64,000 bases of DNA, from NCBI GenBank assembly GCA_050084985.1, contig JBITNC010000001.1, forward strand, positions 67,704,001 to 67,768,000. Reading direction: 5' to 3'. The notes under the pieces were generated by a model. That model was not told the origin of the DNA and searched no databases. It saw only the letters and a list, made by a program, of their open reading frames with translations. The DNA comes from Nageia nagi. Taxonomy: Eukaryota > Pinophyta. Position 1 is the first letter of the stretch. Each line of letters opens with the position of its first letter. Below, piece after piece: positions 50,085 to 63,524 of the stretch. The position numbers and the translations under genes are program-made.

Positions 50085-53000
50085 TGTGTCATATTATACC
50101 AAGTTGGTCAACTAGAGTAGTGATCAAGTGGAAAACACATAATATGATCTACTCCTCTCTCAATATATTCATCACCATGAGTGATGATAGAATCACTATC
50201 AAGGACATGTGGTTCTACAAATTGAATGGCTGGAGAATCACCAGTCTCATCAAAGATAACATCTCTTCTCACATATATCTTCTACGTAATAGGATCCATG
50301 AGCCTATCACATTTAGATTCATTGCTATACCTGAGAAGAATGCACCTCAAGGACTCATATTCCATCTTACTATGTTGCTCTTTAGGAATATGCATGTAGG
50401 TAGTGCAACCATATACTCAAATATGAGATAGACATGGTTTCACTCTTAACCATGCTTCTGTAAGAGTTATCCCTCAAGATATTTAGTAGGTGCTCTATTC
50501 AATATACTTATTACAATCCTCACAACTTTTACCTAAAAAGAAGGATACAACTTTTCATCCTTCAATGTACTCCTCACCATGTCTACATTGGTATGATTCT
50601 ATCATTCAACAAGTCCATTTTGTTATGGTGTGTATGATGTGATCAACTTCCATAAAATTGCATTCTCTTTCTAGAATGCAAAAAACTCATTTGATGTGCA
50701 CTCTACCCCTCAATCTAAGTAGAGCACATGGGTTTGATGGCTAGTGGCATTCTCCACATGAGCCTTGAACTTATTTAAGTACTCAAAGGTCTTTGAATTT
50801 TCTTTCAAGAAATCTACCTACATATTTTAAGAGTAATCATCAACAAATAATAAATAATATTAGTAAGCAATGTGGCTAGCTTTGATGGGGAAATACAAAT
50901 CATAATGAATTACATCAACAAGAACCTTACCACAATGTATTATAGCCACCAAAGGTATAGTATGTTGTTTTCCTATGATGCAAGAAGAACAAATAGGTGT
51001 AGGATAAGTAAAAAAGGGAAGACCATGGACCATCTTCTTCCATTGTAATATAATCAAGTAGTTGGAATTCATGTGTTCATATCTACAATGCTAAATAGTG
51101 ATATCATATGAAATATTAACCATGAGTGCCTAATTGTTGGAATATATAACAGCAAGTAGGAACATATTCCCAACTCCTATTATTTGAGCCACTATCCAAG
51201 AAGCTTTGGATTTATCTTGAATAAGATAATGTTTCTTCCTATCCAAAGTATCAAGCTCTATTTGAGGTTCTAAACCAAAATTTGATGATCCAAAATGGAT
51301 CATGTAATTTAAAACCAAATATCATTAGAGTGAGGATTTTTTGAATTCTAATAATTAGTTTTTATTTGGAGCATTTCCAATTGGCCTTACAGAGTAATTA
51401 TGGCTAGAACCTATCAAAATAGATCAATCATATTTGGGGAAGGTATAAATTTTTTGGAGGAATCCAATTGAGGTGATTATTTTACATTGAATATAATTTG
51501 AATATGCCTTTCTAACAAGTATATACATGCCTATCTTTGTTGAAAATTTGGCCATCATTCTTGATGTTTTCCCTTAAACTATGCTTATGCTTAAAACTTT
51601 ACTTCCCAACATTGATGTTAAGGATACTAAGAAATTTGGATGTTAAATTTTGTATTTGGTTGGTTTGGCATTATATTATGCAAAATTTCTTTTCAAGGAC
51701 CAAGTATTACTTAAAAACATCAATTCTAATGTTGTATAAGACTCATACATTCACCTAACTACTTGATCATTACCTAACTACTACCTAACCTATTAACAAT
51801 AATGTTGCTGGCAACATCAACGCTTAGCTTCATGCATAATATATTGATGATATTATAAGGGATCATATTTTTCAATTTCATATACATTTAGGGGAATTAT
51901 AGAGGCTATTAATTAGTCTTATGATGATCCATTACCAACCGAGAGTGCATAATGTTTCAATTAACTAGCCATGTTAGTGAACATTAAGCTTGGATAAACA
52001 AAATAGATTTTAAGGAATTTTAAGCATTCATTATCCAATTAGAGGTATTTGTGAAGTTGAGGATTCATTTTAACATGAGAAAAAAAGTAAATTTCATTAA
52101 AAAACACCCTTGGGGATTATTTGGGGAAGGATATTGGAGAGAGAAGAAGAAGAGGTAAGCTTTTATTATAGGTAGGTTGGAGAGAGAGAGAATTTCATAT
52201 GTTGTTCTATTCATTATTATGAGAATAGGAAAATGAATAATATGTTGATATAGATCCCTTGGTGTGAGTGTGGTAATAATATCAAGAGAATGATAGGTGT
52301 GGTTAGACTTAGTATTATGTTATCTGCACAAATGTAGACTTAATATAGTTGGTTAATGTTGTAACTATTCTATGGATCTTTCTTGAAATAATTTTGATAG
52401 AGGAATCCATGAGCGATTTTTAGTAAGTTTGAGAAGGAATTTTGTAGATAATACAAGGGAATGAAAAAATTGTTGGAGGCAATTTAGTTATCTATATTCT
52501 TCTTATCATTATAATGCTATATTGGCCCCAAAAATATTAATCAAGATCAAACATATTGGACAAACCCACATTAGATGAACCAAGGTAACTTTTTGTGTCT
52601 GCATTTTATGTGTACATTTCTTTTACTAGTTTTATCCAAGATTGAGAATTAATGATATTGTCACATGTAGAGACAAAGATCATATTGTATGAGTTATATT
52701 GTATAGTAAATAAGTAAGAGCATAGAATTTTATAGATCATTGCTTACAAATATTTATAGATCATTTGATCAACAAACAAGAGATTCTTTTTAAGTCCTAG
52801 TACATACAATACTTCTTTAACATGATAGTATGCTTCCTAGGATGGATTTGTATATCTTCTTTTCCCTAAATGGCATAGGGTGTGTCATCTCCAATTGTAC
52901 TTAACTAAGGTAGGATTTCTCATCCAAAGAAACAAACCAATCCTTCTAGCCAGCCATGTGATTAGTAGCACCAAAATCCATATACCAAATGGTGATTATT

Positions 53001-53700
53001 CATGGTTCCTCTTGATGGGCAAGACCAAAATCCATTGTCTCTTCTTCTTCAATATTAGCAATATTGCCTTGTTATCCTTGTGGTATTCAATTTCTCCATT
53101 CTACTTTGTTCTTGGGATGAGGTCCTTTAATTTTTTAATTCTTATCACTCAAAGAGGCTTGAGTGAAAGAATTGAACCAATAATCTTGCAATTCATGCCC
53201 CTTATTTCTAGAAATTAAGTAACAATTTTTTGTTTTATTGGTATCTTGTGATTTTAATTTCCCTTCTATTATTTCTTGCCCTTTTGAGTAAAAACCATTG
53301 CATTCTCTTCTTCATTTGAATTCTCATGGAAGTGCTCTTCTTGTTGCAACATATTAACAAACTCTTCAAGTATGGATTTTGTTTGATGATGTCAAAGGAT
53401 ATCAAAAAGATGTAATATGACTTTTAAAGTGCTCTTAATATAATTGGTACAAGGATATTATCTTCCATTATCTCTCATATTATTTGCAGGGAGCATAAAG
53501 CTCTGCAACTCAAAGATGAAATGACTCCAACTTATCCCCACCTTTGAACTTCAAATTATGTAACTATCCTTGAAGATGAATAATCTAATTTTGATTCTTT
53601 GATTCAAACACTTGTTGCAATTTCTTCTAGGATTTAATACCATTTTGAATTAGAAGGATGTTATTGAATCACCATGCTAATATGAAGAATTTTGATAATC
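50085..53700 (-). pseudogene. Copia gag-pol relic B, duplication copy 2
   Basis: It aligns with 20,579-24,362 in the same orientation. The RT part kept in copy 1 (20,086-20,579) is missing here; the relic starts in the integrase C-terminus at 50,085 directly after Gypsy sequence. Recognisable pieces are IYVREDVIFDE-type text near 50,270, GKASHI..YPYICSSCI-like integrase zinc region near 50,900-51,000 (minus-strand ORF 50,860-51,072), and the protease site near 52,970. It continues further into gag (about 53,200-53,700) than copy 1. The R1 repeat splits it at the same position as in copy 1. Confidence 0.75.
51288..52735 (+). mobile_element. R1 LTR-like repeat in Copia relic B, copy 2
   Basis: It starts CCAAAATGGATCATGTAATT after TTTGATGAT, the same junction as at 21,673. 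About 1.45 kb remain: internal stretches present at 22,560-23,130 and the right end with its flanking repeat are missing. The leader-like block 'cccacattagatgaaccaag' is at about 52,565. Confidence 0.6.
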
Positions 53701-54179
53701 TCATAGATAAATTTGTGTAAGAATTCAAAATCAAACATCAAATTTGATAGCACATTAGGAGATTTTTACAAACCCAAGTAGTTTTCAAATCAAATTCTAT
53801 GATTTCCTAAAGCTATGAAAAAGTGAAAACCAATGAAATTATAGAAAAATAATATGTAAAAGCTCTCTTATAATCACTTTCTCTAAAATTCAAAAGACAC
53901 ATTTGCAATATTATTAATTCATGTTCCATTCATCCAAGGAAGAAATGATTCACAAAATGATAAAAAAGGAAACTATTTTCTTGAAATGTGGAATATAGAA
54001 ATATGGAAAGAGTAGCAACGAGAAAAGGAATAATATAACAGTTAAAAATAAAAAGACAAGAATAAAAACACAACAATTGTTGGAAAAATGGAACAAGTTC
54101 AAACCAACCTTCATAAAAAACCTCAAACAAAGTATTCAGGAAAGCTTAATCTTAGTTTTGGACACCTTGATTAAGGGAC
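53701..54179. other. Probable Copia B leader or flank
   Basis: AT-rich sequence after the gag remnant. A primer-binding site or LTR was looked for and not found. No gene is recognised. Confidence 0.35.
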
Positions 54180-54800
54180 ATACTAAGTTATCTCCAAAAA
54201 GAGAACATTACTTTCCTAATGGTGTCCTATAAGGTTACAGGTTTGAGCAATTTTGCAACTATCATCACAACACTGAATATACCATAGAAAAATGTAGAAA
54301 ATTGATGAACATTATTTAAGATTTAATTGATCATAAGGTAATATAGTTTGATAAATATATACAACCCAACCAACCTATATAGAAGACTTGGGATTCTAGA
54401 AATTAACACCACTTCATCCACACAATAAAAATCTAAGAATTTATACTAATCCATTGCTACAAGAAGTCATGAATCATGTAAAAAAACCATCAAAAATTGT
54501 TGTTAGATTTGCAAAAATAGTCTTAAAACAAGATATAGAAACACATTATCAACATACCAATCATTTCAAAAGCATATCAAGCTTGAAGTTTAATATATCC
54601 CAAGTGGATATTCTAGGACAAGCAGGTCCAAATCATGGGTACTTTGGGATTACACAACCACAACATGGGTGTTCTATGATAGTTCCTAGAAACAAATCAG
54701 AATAGTTCCAAAAGGTTAGATATATAGTTTGTGTTAGCATGGTGATTTCTTCAACAAGAAGACAATTGCAAAATTATCCTTCCAAAGATATATTTTTCTT
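54180..54800 (+). pseudogene. Gypsy gag zinc-knuckle fragment, plus strand
   Basis: The plus strand reads FCNYHHNTEYTIEKCRKLMN, the C..H..H/Y..C spacing of plant Gypsy (Tat/Athila-like) gag zinc knuckles, followed by an IxDLIDHK segment as those proteins have. Stops interrupt it, and an open piece of 83 codons lies at 54,454-54,705. It runs opposite to the neighbouring Copia and Gypsy relics, so it is a separate insertion. Confidence 0.5.
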
Positions 54801-55959
54801 AGCAGCACACAATCAAAGATGTATTTTCTTAATGAAATAATTAATTTTTAACATTTTTGAATTGCTTCAAATAATTCAATTATATATTATAATCATTAAT
54901 AAAACTATTATTGAATGCTTATTATGAAGAAAATATGAGGGAGCATAATTTCATGAGGCTTCTATAAAATCTAGAATAGATTATGTGTTTACCAAAGCTG
55001 ACAATGTGGAAAATATAATATAAAAATTATATATCAATTTGAAATGCAAATATTGAGTAAATATGAAACAAAGCCTTAGTCTTTCTATGCCTACCTAATG
55101 TATTTTATATAAATTTTAAATCCTCCAAAAAATGGCTTGACATTATGTCTTCTCCTGATAAACTCACAATTACAATGTATTGTGAAACTACTCGAGTGAG
55201 ATAACTAATTTTGCTCTAAGAAATATGAATGTAAATAACAATAACAATACCAATGAAACATAAAAATTTGTATATTCTTCTAATGTACTACAATCAATGA
55301 AAAATAACGATCTGAATATTTATTTTAATATATTAAAATGCTCCCTAAATATTTTATTTCAACTTAAAAAAGTATATTCTTGTTAAAACCAAAGACCTAA
55401 AAATTTCTTCTAATATATTGCATATTGCAAAGCTAACTAAATATTTTTTTCAAAGTAAAAGTGTACATTTTGATTTAAAATAAATTATATAGCAAAATAA
55501 CCATGAAATTATTTTCTAGGATTTATAAACTAGATATAAATGTTTGGTGTCACTTGATGCCTTTCAAGAATCAATTATTTTTGTGGATATTTAAAAAAAA
55601 TGACAAATAATATCCATACCCATTTTGGACATGATTTCCAATAATTTTCACCAAAGGATAAATAGATTTTACTAGTAAAGACTTCTAAATGCCATAAGCA
55701 GTATATGAATGGCATATGGCTAGGAATACAAAATCAATATTTAGGAACATGAAAATACTTATGTACATCACGGGTTGTGAATAGATTCCTAAATAGTTTT
55801 AGTAAATAAAGGTGTTAATATTATTTTTGGAAATTTATTTCCCTTAAGGTGTCAATATTATTTTTGAAATTTATTTCCCTACCAATGATGTCATATGGCA
55901 ACCTTTTTATCTTTTCCATATCCATGATGTCATATGTACAAAAGTCTTTTGGTTTTATT
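54801..55959. other. AT-rich sequence, no gene seen
   Basis: Very AT-rich. A short local repeat ('aaatttatttccct') occurs at about 55,835-55,885. It is absent from copy 1, so it entered or survived only here. Confidence 0.4.
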
Positions 55960-56075
55960 ACTATTAAAATATATTACAATTCTTATCTTGGTTTGAACCC
56001 TTGGTGCTTTTTCATCTATACATAGTATATCACATAAGAATCTCATGCAGTATTGTATCTTTTGGTATTTTCCAT
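55960..56075. repeat. Extra copy of GH127 3'-flank sequence
   Basis: About 100 bases (tttgaacccttggtgctttt, then acatagtatatcacataaga) match both 24,375-24,460 and 57,845-57,930. It makes a direct repeat about 1.88 kb apart with the latter. Confidence 0.75.
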
Positions 56076-57655
56076 GTCCATCATGCCATATGTGTGAAAG
56101 CCTTTTGGCTTCATTGCAGCATGCTTGATAAATGTGTAAATAGGGTTACATTGCATATTAAGATACTATAAAAAATGTGCTTCCTTGCAAGAAGCTTCTC
56201 AAGGTATAAATGTCTAGTTACCCTAGGCACAAGTAATAGTTTACTAATCTAGGTATAGAGGGTCAATATATAATTAGTGGAAACAAAACCAATTTGAAAC
56301 TTTCCTTGATTATGATGCTTTTATTCAAAAAAATATCTTGTAAATATTGTTTAATGATGCTTCAACAATTAGATCATTGTGGATGTCTTTTGTATTCCCA
56401 TACAATGGACATCTACCATAATAATAAATTAATCATTTCCTTTTGAAATATGTAGGTAGGCCATTTATGCACTCGATTGGAATCTCATTTCTATTTCTTT
56501 TTTCATAATATATAATGGATGAAATTTACCAAAATATGATGTTGGTAACAAGTTTTTTTTAGCTATTGCAATCAGCAACATTTGTATATATTTCCATACC
56601 CTGCACATCAAATATATTGGTTAGTATTGTAAAATGATCTTGGAAAACCAACATACATAGAAATTGAAGCATCATGAATCCTATAAAACTATTGAATTCT
56701 AAAAAGGTTATTCATAAATTTTATCAATAAAATATCATTTATTGTAAAATGATAATTGAATAGTTTTGATAATTTCAAGAACTTGTCCAAGGTCTTATGA
56801 ATACATTTCTTGTGACTTAAAACATAGATAAATCCATAATCATTGAAATTTACTTTAGTTAGTGTAAAAAATGCTCTTTGCATGTATATATTTTTAGAAA
56901 GAACTTGTTGCACATAGAGTAAATATTTAAACATATACCTTTAAATTCATCAAAGGAGCAACATAAAATATAGATGTTAACATAATTATCATTTAATCCT
57001 AAAATCATTAAACATGAATGAAAAAGTTTTATGATTATAAATATTAGATCTAAAATTAGTATAAAACATTATAAGAGAAGCTTGATTTCTTGCAACAACA
57101 TGCCAATTTTTGTATGAGTGTCGATTTTACTTCAATTGGGCAACTTATGCTCAAATTATCAAAATAGCAACATAGGTAGAAAGCTACTAGTAGGAAATCT
57201 TTCACAGACTAGGAGAAAGCTTTTGCAAAGAGATCACTCCATGAACACCAAAAAAGCCCTATAAAATCATATTTTAGATTCTTATACATTTGAGTGAGTG
57301 CTAAAAATACAACCAACCAAAAAGAAAATTCAATACGAAAAATTACAAAATCTCTTATTGAACCCACAAGTTGTTCTCAAAGGACACAAATCCTATTGGG
57401 CACATGGGTACCAATAATCAATACTGAAACAAATATTACCATTTCCTCTAAGTTGTAACTTCTTTCAATAGTATGCTCAACAAGTACTAAAAATATAAAT
57501 TATCTTAAAGCATCATTATTCTATTAATTGAAAACCTTCACTTACAACATCTTTTGGGAATAGCTACATTACCTTCAACCAAAATGATATAGCAAAAAGG
57601 GTCACAATAAATGCATAAACAATTGACTAACTAAGTTCCCAAAATTTCTACTTTT
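56076..57655. other. AT-rich sequence between direct repeats
   Basis: No recognisable gene. A block near 56,085 ('ccatatgtgtgaaagccttttggc') repeats one near 55,925 ('catatgtacaaaagtcttttgg'). The 81-codon minus-strand ORF at 56,689-56,934 has no known motif. Confidence 0.4.
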
Positions 57656-57842
57656 AATTCAAAATGGATCATGTGATCAAAAATAAATATAATTGGAGTG
57701 AGGATTTGGTGAATTCTGGAGTTTGTTTGCATATGAAACCTATTAAAATGGATCAATCATATTTGGGAGGATGTAACTTTTGTGTATGCATCTGATTGAG
57801 GAAAATGTTATACCATTGGATAGCTTTTTAAAATATTATTAA
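57656..57842 (+). mobile_element. R1 repeat, short left-end fragment
   Basis: It starts TTCAAAATGGATCATGTGAT and follows the R1 left end for about 150-180 bases ('atggatcaatcatatttggg'), then stops where the GH127 3' flank begins. Confidence 0.6.
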
Positions 57843-58476
57843 CATATATTACAATTATTATCTTAGTTTGAACCCTTGGTGCTTTGCATTTGTACATAGT
57901 ATATCACATAAGAATCTCATGCAGTATTATGTATGTTAGAAAATGTTTCATGTGTTTGAAAAACTTTAAGTGGAATACAAAAGATTAAGTTTGTATGTAT
58001 TAAAATATTTTATTGTACTTTAGTCTCCTCCAAGGATTTGAAGATCAGATATTAGTAGTTATTTTTCTACATAACTTTGATGATTGGCATTATTCATGTG
58101 AATCATATATTTAATTTATTTAGAGCAAGGAATGCATGCTCTAGCATTCAAACAATAATTAATCGAATATGTTATCTACTATTACATTAAAATATTATTA
58201 AGAGAGGATCTATAGTTATCATTTTAAATGCAACTCTTATCATTTTATGATCTAAAATAATACATTTTGACCATCCAACTAAAAATTTCTTTGAAAATAT
58301 CTCTAACAACACTCTTGAATATTTTGTAAATGCCTTTGAACTAGTAAATATGATAGTATAACATACATAGAAATGGTATCAATGTTCAAAGAGCACTTGA
58401 ATTTATAATTATCCATCACAATACCATACTAAAATATATTACACAAAAATTAATTTTATTTGTGCAAATGAATACA
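57843..58476 (-). other. 3' flank of GH127 copy 2
   Basis: Non-coding sequence matching 24,363-24,971, directly after the GH127 stop codon in gene sense. Confidence 0.65.
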
Positions 58477-61400
58477 TCAAGAAATACTAGTCATATTCAA
58501 ATAGGTTGTGTAAGATTCATCTCTTAGAACCATGATGGGTTCCAAATGATAACTATTGTACAAACCCTTAACAATAAAAATTAGAGGATGGTATGTGCTT
58601 ATTCCTTTTATTACATTGAAGATCATTTCTTGAATAAAATCTATAACTCTTCTTTTAGCATAATTCAATTGAACAACTTGCCCTACTTGATATCATGATA
58701 CACCATAAAGAAAGCATGAAGGCCTATTTGTAGACTCAAAAGAAATAGAATTTATGTTACCATCCAATCCCATCCATAATTTAAAGATGTTAGAACTTGC
58801 ATTATTTTTGAAAGAAACCACCCCACAAATCCTTAACAAACATCCATAATTTTCATCACTCTATGAAATACTAGTACTTTGGGAAATAGTAATATTTTGT
58901 CTACTTCATTATGTGAAACAACCCATCTTGGAATAAAAGGACTCCAAATAAACATTCTTCCCAAAAACATTTGTAACTAAATTTGAGTTTATTTCTCTAT
59001 TGGGAAAAGTTACATATACAATTCTAAAAGTAGCATGAGTTGGTTCATCAGTTCCAATATTAGTGAAATGATCCATAAATACTTGAATGTGTTTATTGAA
59101 CTTGAATACCAAGGTGTTGTTGTTATTGAATGCAAATAAACATGATAGCTTTCCTTCTTGGGAAAAGGAGAATAATTGAGATTGGTATGAAGTAGGAACT
59201 AGCTTGATCCAATCCTATGTTGAAGATGTTTTAGGTATTTGTATGTCCCCATCTCCATCCAACACACCAACTAGCACATAACGACCAAACATGATAGCTT
59301 GAAGAGTTTGATATTGAGGATGATCATCTGTTTAAAAACATAAAAGAACAAATTAATATTTTTAACATGTAAACCTAACTACTTAGCTCAATATTCTTTC
59401 TTATTGGATTTTACATGTGCAAATTTAGATATTATTATACCATAAACCTTTAATAGTGTCTATCCTAAAGCTAATAGGAAATGAGAAAGAAAGTTTGTCT
59501 CTTGATGCCAATTTTCTCTTATTCATCAAAAAGCTTCCTGTGATTCATAAAATTAATATAATAGTATCCTTAGTTTTGTTTTTATAGAAAAAATATCAAT
59601 ATAATTGTGCCAACCCTAAATAAAATAAAAAAGGATTAATACATATTACATGTATAACAAGTTCAATATTTGTATTTGTAATTAAAACTAATATAATGTT
59701 ATTCTAATTTTTGTTCTTATGCAGAAAATCAATGTAACATCCCACACACAAAACAAAAAATGAATTAATACAACTATAATAAGTTCAATACCTAGATTTG
59801 GTAAAGATAGTCTTTCAACATTAAGCATTGCACTAGCTTCTTGTATTTTCTAAAATGGAATCCTTATATATATAGTGACCTCCATATTCTTTGCCTTTGC
59901 ATTCTTTGTCACCATAAGAAAAATAACAACATACTACAATGTTATGAACATCATCTTATAGCTTGTACCAACTTGCTTTCTATAAGAATAAATGGTTTAC
60001 ATGAAAATATCTTCTACTATTTATCACAAAAAAATCCAATTCCATTTTGAATGCTAAAAGTATGAATTGTTTTACCTCCAATCCTAAAATTTCCATTAAC
60101 ACTTTTAGATATGGATCTAATGAAGACAATGGTTGAACTATTTGTATCAAGGCCAACCCAACTGAATCCCAAGTAATTTTTCTAGATATAAACTGAATTA
60201 TATACAAATTAGAACTTCCCTTTTCTTGAAAATATATAGAATCTCCCAACTTGGAGAATGGTTCACTTGCTGCAAAAATAAAATATTAACAAGAACTCAA
60301 ATAAGGATAAAGAAATATTTTGTATTTAAGATAATTTCATCATTATAATTTTTTCTAATATTATTTCTAATGTATAAAATATTACATGTGTTGTAACTAC
60401 ACCCAAAAGTATGATGTGAATCACCCCAACCATTGTTACTCCTATACTTAGAAACTCCACTTCCATGTGGAAGCATGTATATCATTTTCCCAAGATTTGT
60501 ACCTCTTTAGATCCCAAGAATACCATTGGTTATAGCATGCTCATAATAGTTTGCATATGCCATTTCTTTGGTCCATTGAAACAAATAACAAGCAATCTAC
60601 ACCCAAGAAAGAACAAGACAATAATATCTCACATTTATAAAAAATGTTATATAGATATAAAATATAAGAACTTTATATATGAAACAAAGAGTAGAAGCCA
60701 TATGGTTCAAAATGATTGAAACAAAGGATTTTTAATATTAGGAATTGTAGACCTTTAACATATTATAAGTAGTACAATTCTCTTCATTCTCTATACCAAG
60801 TTCTATAGTAAGCCTCTTTGGGTCAACCTTGGAAGAGAAATAGGAAACTTCCATAAGTTGTTGCATAGCCATTTAAAATTTTCTTCCTATTGTTTAATAA
60901 AATATGTTTTTTTTCAAATAAAGGTTTTCATACCAATGTTTAGTACGAGATGATCCACCAGTTGCATATACATGTGATGAAGTAACAATATCCATGAAAA
61001 AAGTGGTTATGTCCTATGAAAAATAAAAGTACAAACATATAAATAAAAATAGTTGCATTATGTACATTTGAATATATGTACTATGAAAAAATAACCTTTT
61101 CAATATGCAACTCTTTGTTAAATTCTAAAAGGAATTAAGCAATAAAACAAAAATTTAAATTGTGTAACTTTCATTGTTTGAACAATGCTTTGCACATACA
61201 TAAGAAATATAGTATTAAAATAGGTGATAAATTATGTAACATTTGTAAAGACCTTTACAAATCCATGAAATATAAAAAATACTAGAATATTATTCCTTGA
61301 CCAAAGTCTGTAAGATTCTAAGGGTGGCAATTTAAGAGCAATAGAATAACATAAAACAAAACTTATTTATAATTATATTTGTATTGTTAGCATCAAAATA

Positions 61401-63524
61401 CATCTATAATGACTTAATAAGCCTTAATTTGATTCTCAATCATCACCATATTAGTTCTCAAAATTTTCTCACAACTTTCACACATATATCTTGTAAAAAG
61501 GATCACCAACAACCTCATATCTCATTTGGGCACCAAGAAGCACTGCAAGGTGTGTGTTGACATGTAATTGGCAAATGTTATCAACCTACAACTAAAAAAA
61601 TAATCATCAACCAACAAACAATTAATAAATAAAATCTTTATATCCCTCCATATGGGAATATATCACTTTATTTTTGTACAATAATGCAAATAAGATATGC
61701 AAGGGTACTTTTGCTTAACTTATTTAATACATGTTGAGTAAAAACTTTCCAGGCTACTCATACAACACTTCTTTGATATGAAAAACATAGGTAGAATCCC
61801 TTAAGTTAAAGTAGATACAATAAAATTAAAAATTTCAATTTTATTTAATGATTTGAAGGATTCAAGAAAGTGAATACCTTAATAGCTAACATTCCCAAAA
61901 AGAAAGGCTTGTCAAAGAGATGTACCATCCCTAAGTTTTTTGGGTCTACTTGCATCCAAATTGCATAATAATTCTATTTAAGTATCACTTAAGAGTATAA
62001 TTATGATTATTGTGTTGGGATTATAAGTCATAAAAAGGTACAAATTCTAGTAAAAGGAAGTAATATTGCCTAAATAATAAATTGTAATTCTAAATTCAAA
62101 ATAAAATGTATTTTATATGACAAATCAATGTCATACATTCCAACTAATAACATGCTTTGATTTTTACATTTAATTTATTTTCAAGCACATGACAATCAAA
62201 ATTGGTATGGTTTCTTAGATTTTGACTAACCTTTACTTCTTTGAAAAGGGAAAGGAAAGCTAAAAATGATGAACTATAACAAATTTTTGAAAAATACATT
62301 TACAAATAGCTAGAGTGTAGGATTAAGTAGAAGACTTATTGTTAAATTGTAGAGGCAATAAATGACATCGTTCATGCATATCACCAATTTAATCTAAAAC
62401 TAAAATCAACTTACCTTTTGGATAGTATAATAGGGTACCCAAACATTTTTAAGGGTTTTCAAATTATCAAATTCCCATGCAAGAAAAGCAGATAGATAAC
62501 TTTTCCTTATCACTCTTTGACATTCACCTAGAAAAAATATGACATAGGTCATCCTTTCCTTGATGATCTCATTCTGGGTAGAGGTACATAACATTATCAT
62601 GGAGCTTATATAGTGCCCTAAATCATTTTAAAAATAAAATCATGGTGAAACCATCCATTTAATTCTAAATGGGATAAATTGAGTTCTATTCAAACATAAA
62701 ATTTGTTCATGATATCACATAACAAACTAAATCATTTGTTTAATATTAAATTTGATAAATGTGTAGGGATTAGATTAAAACATATTGTAGGTTTAATTCC
62801 CTTCCCTCAACGAACCCAATACGAAAAGTTTTGAACTTTATACATAGTAAAAATACATTAAACATTATATATTGAGCTCAATTGAGGTCTTCTTAAAGCT
62901 TAAAACATTCTTTCTACAATAACCAATAGTAATATAAGTTTTAAGGAATTTTCATTCTTACCTACAAATGGCCTTTGAGTTGAGAGGTGGAATCTTCCCA
63001 CCTATCGTAAGGCTATCTAGAAGTAGGTAGGCCAACATTTGTTTTGAAACTATTTAGACTATTATCCACGTCAAGAAGCATCATAAAATCCAAATGAGTG
63101 TTTTGGGAAATCCCATGGATCAAACTTGGGTCTAGATAAACTTTACTTAATAGCACCTCCTCTAGTAAAATCTAAGCCTTGGGTAGGTTTACTTCCAGGT
63201 TGCTCTTCATTCTTCCAAACAAATATATCCTATTGGATTCTTGAAGAGTCTAAGCATAATGAGATTTTTTATGAGAATGTGAATGTTATCCATCTTCTCC
63301 TTTATGATCTTCAAAATTGGACCTTCCATGGTGAGGGAAAATGTTATTCCATATTTCCTTCTCTAAATGCATGGAATGGATGAATTTCTCATACATTTTT
63401 TGCTTCCATGTCTCATTTTTTGAGAACTAAAGTGTAACACAAATTTGATGATTGAGAGGAAACTGAGTAGGAGTAAATTTGGAAGTAAAGTTATTAGACT
63501 AAGGCAGTGTTATGGGTTTAGTAT
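58477..63524 (-). pseudogene. GH127 beta-L-arabinofuranosidase-like pseudogene, copy 2
   Basis: The second copy of the 12-exon gene, same strand. Exons, right to left: 62,962-63,524 (start and signal peptide missing); 62,415-62,617; exon 3 deleted; 61,878-~61,950; 61,490-61,585; 60,934-61,013; 60,753-60,828; 60,386-60,602; 60,076-60,269; 59,792-~59,915; 59,458-59,537; 58,477-59,328. Exon 1 keeps the block copy 1 lost (THLDFMMLLDVD, then WEDSTSQLKGHL). Frames of exons 2, 5, 6, 7 and 9 are open, with HLFDKPFFLGM, FFMDIVTSSHVYATGGSS, EENCTTYNMLK and FSKLGDSIYF. The nucleophile region reads FGCSYNT where FWCCY is usual. Breaks: TAG at 63,501 and 63,174 (shared with copy 1), a lost T at the end of exon 1, donor GT to AT after exon 5, acceptor AG to GG before exon 8, TAA in exon 8 and TAG early in exon 12. 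Confidence 0.85.
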
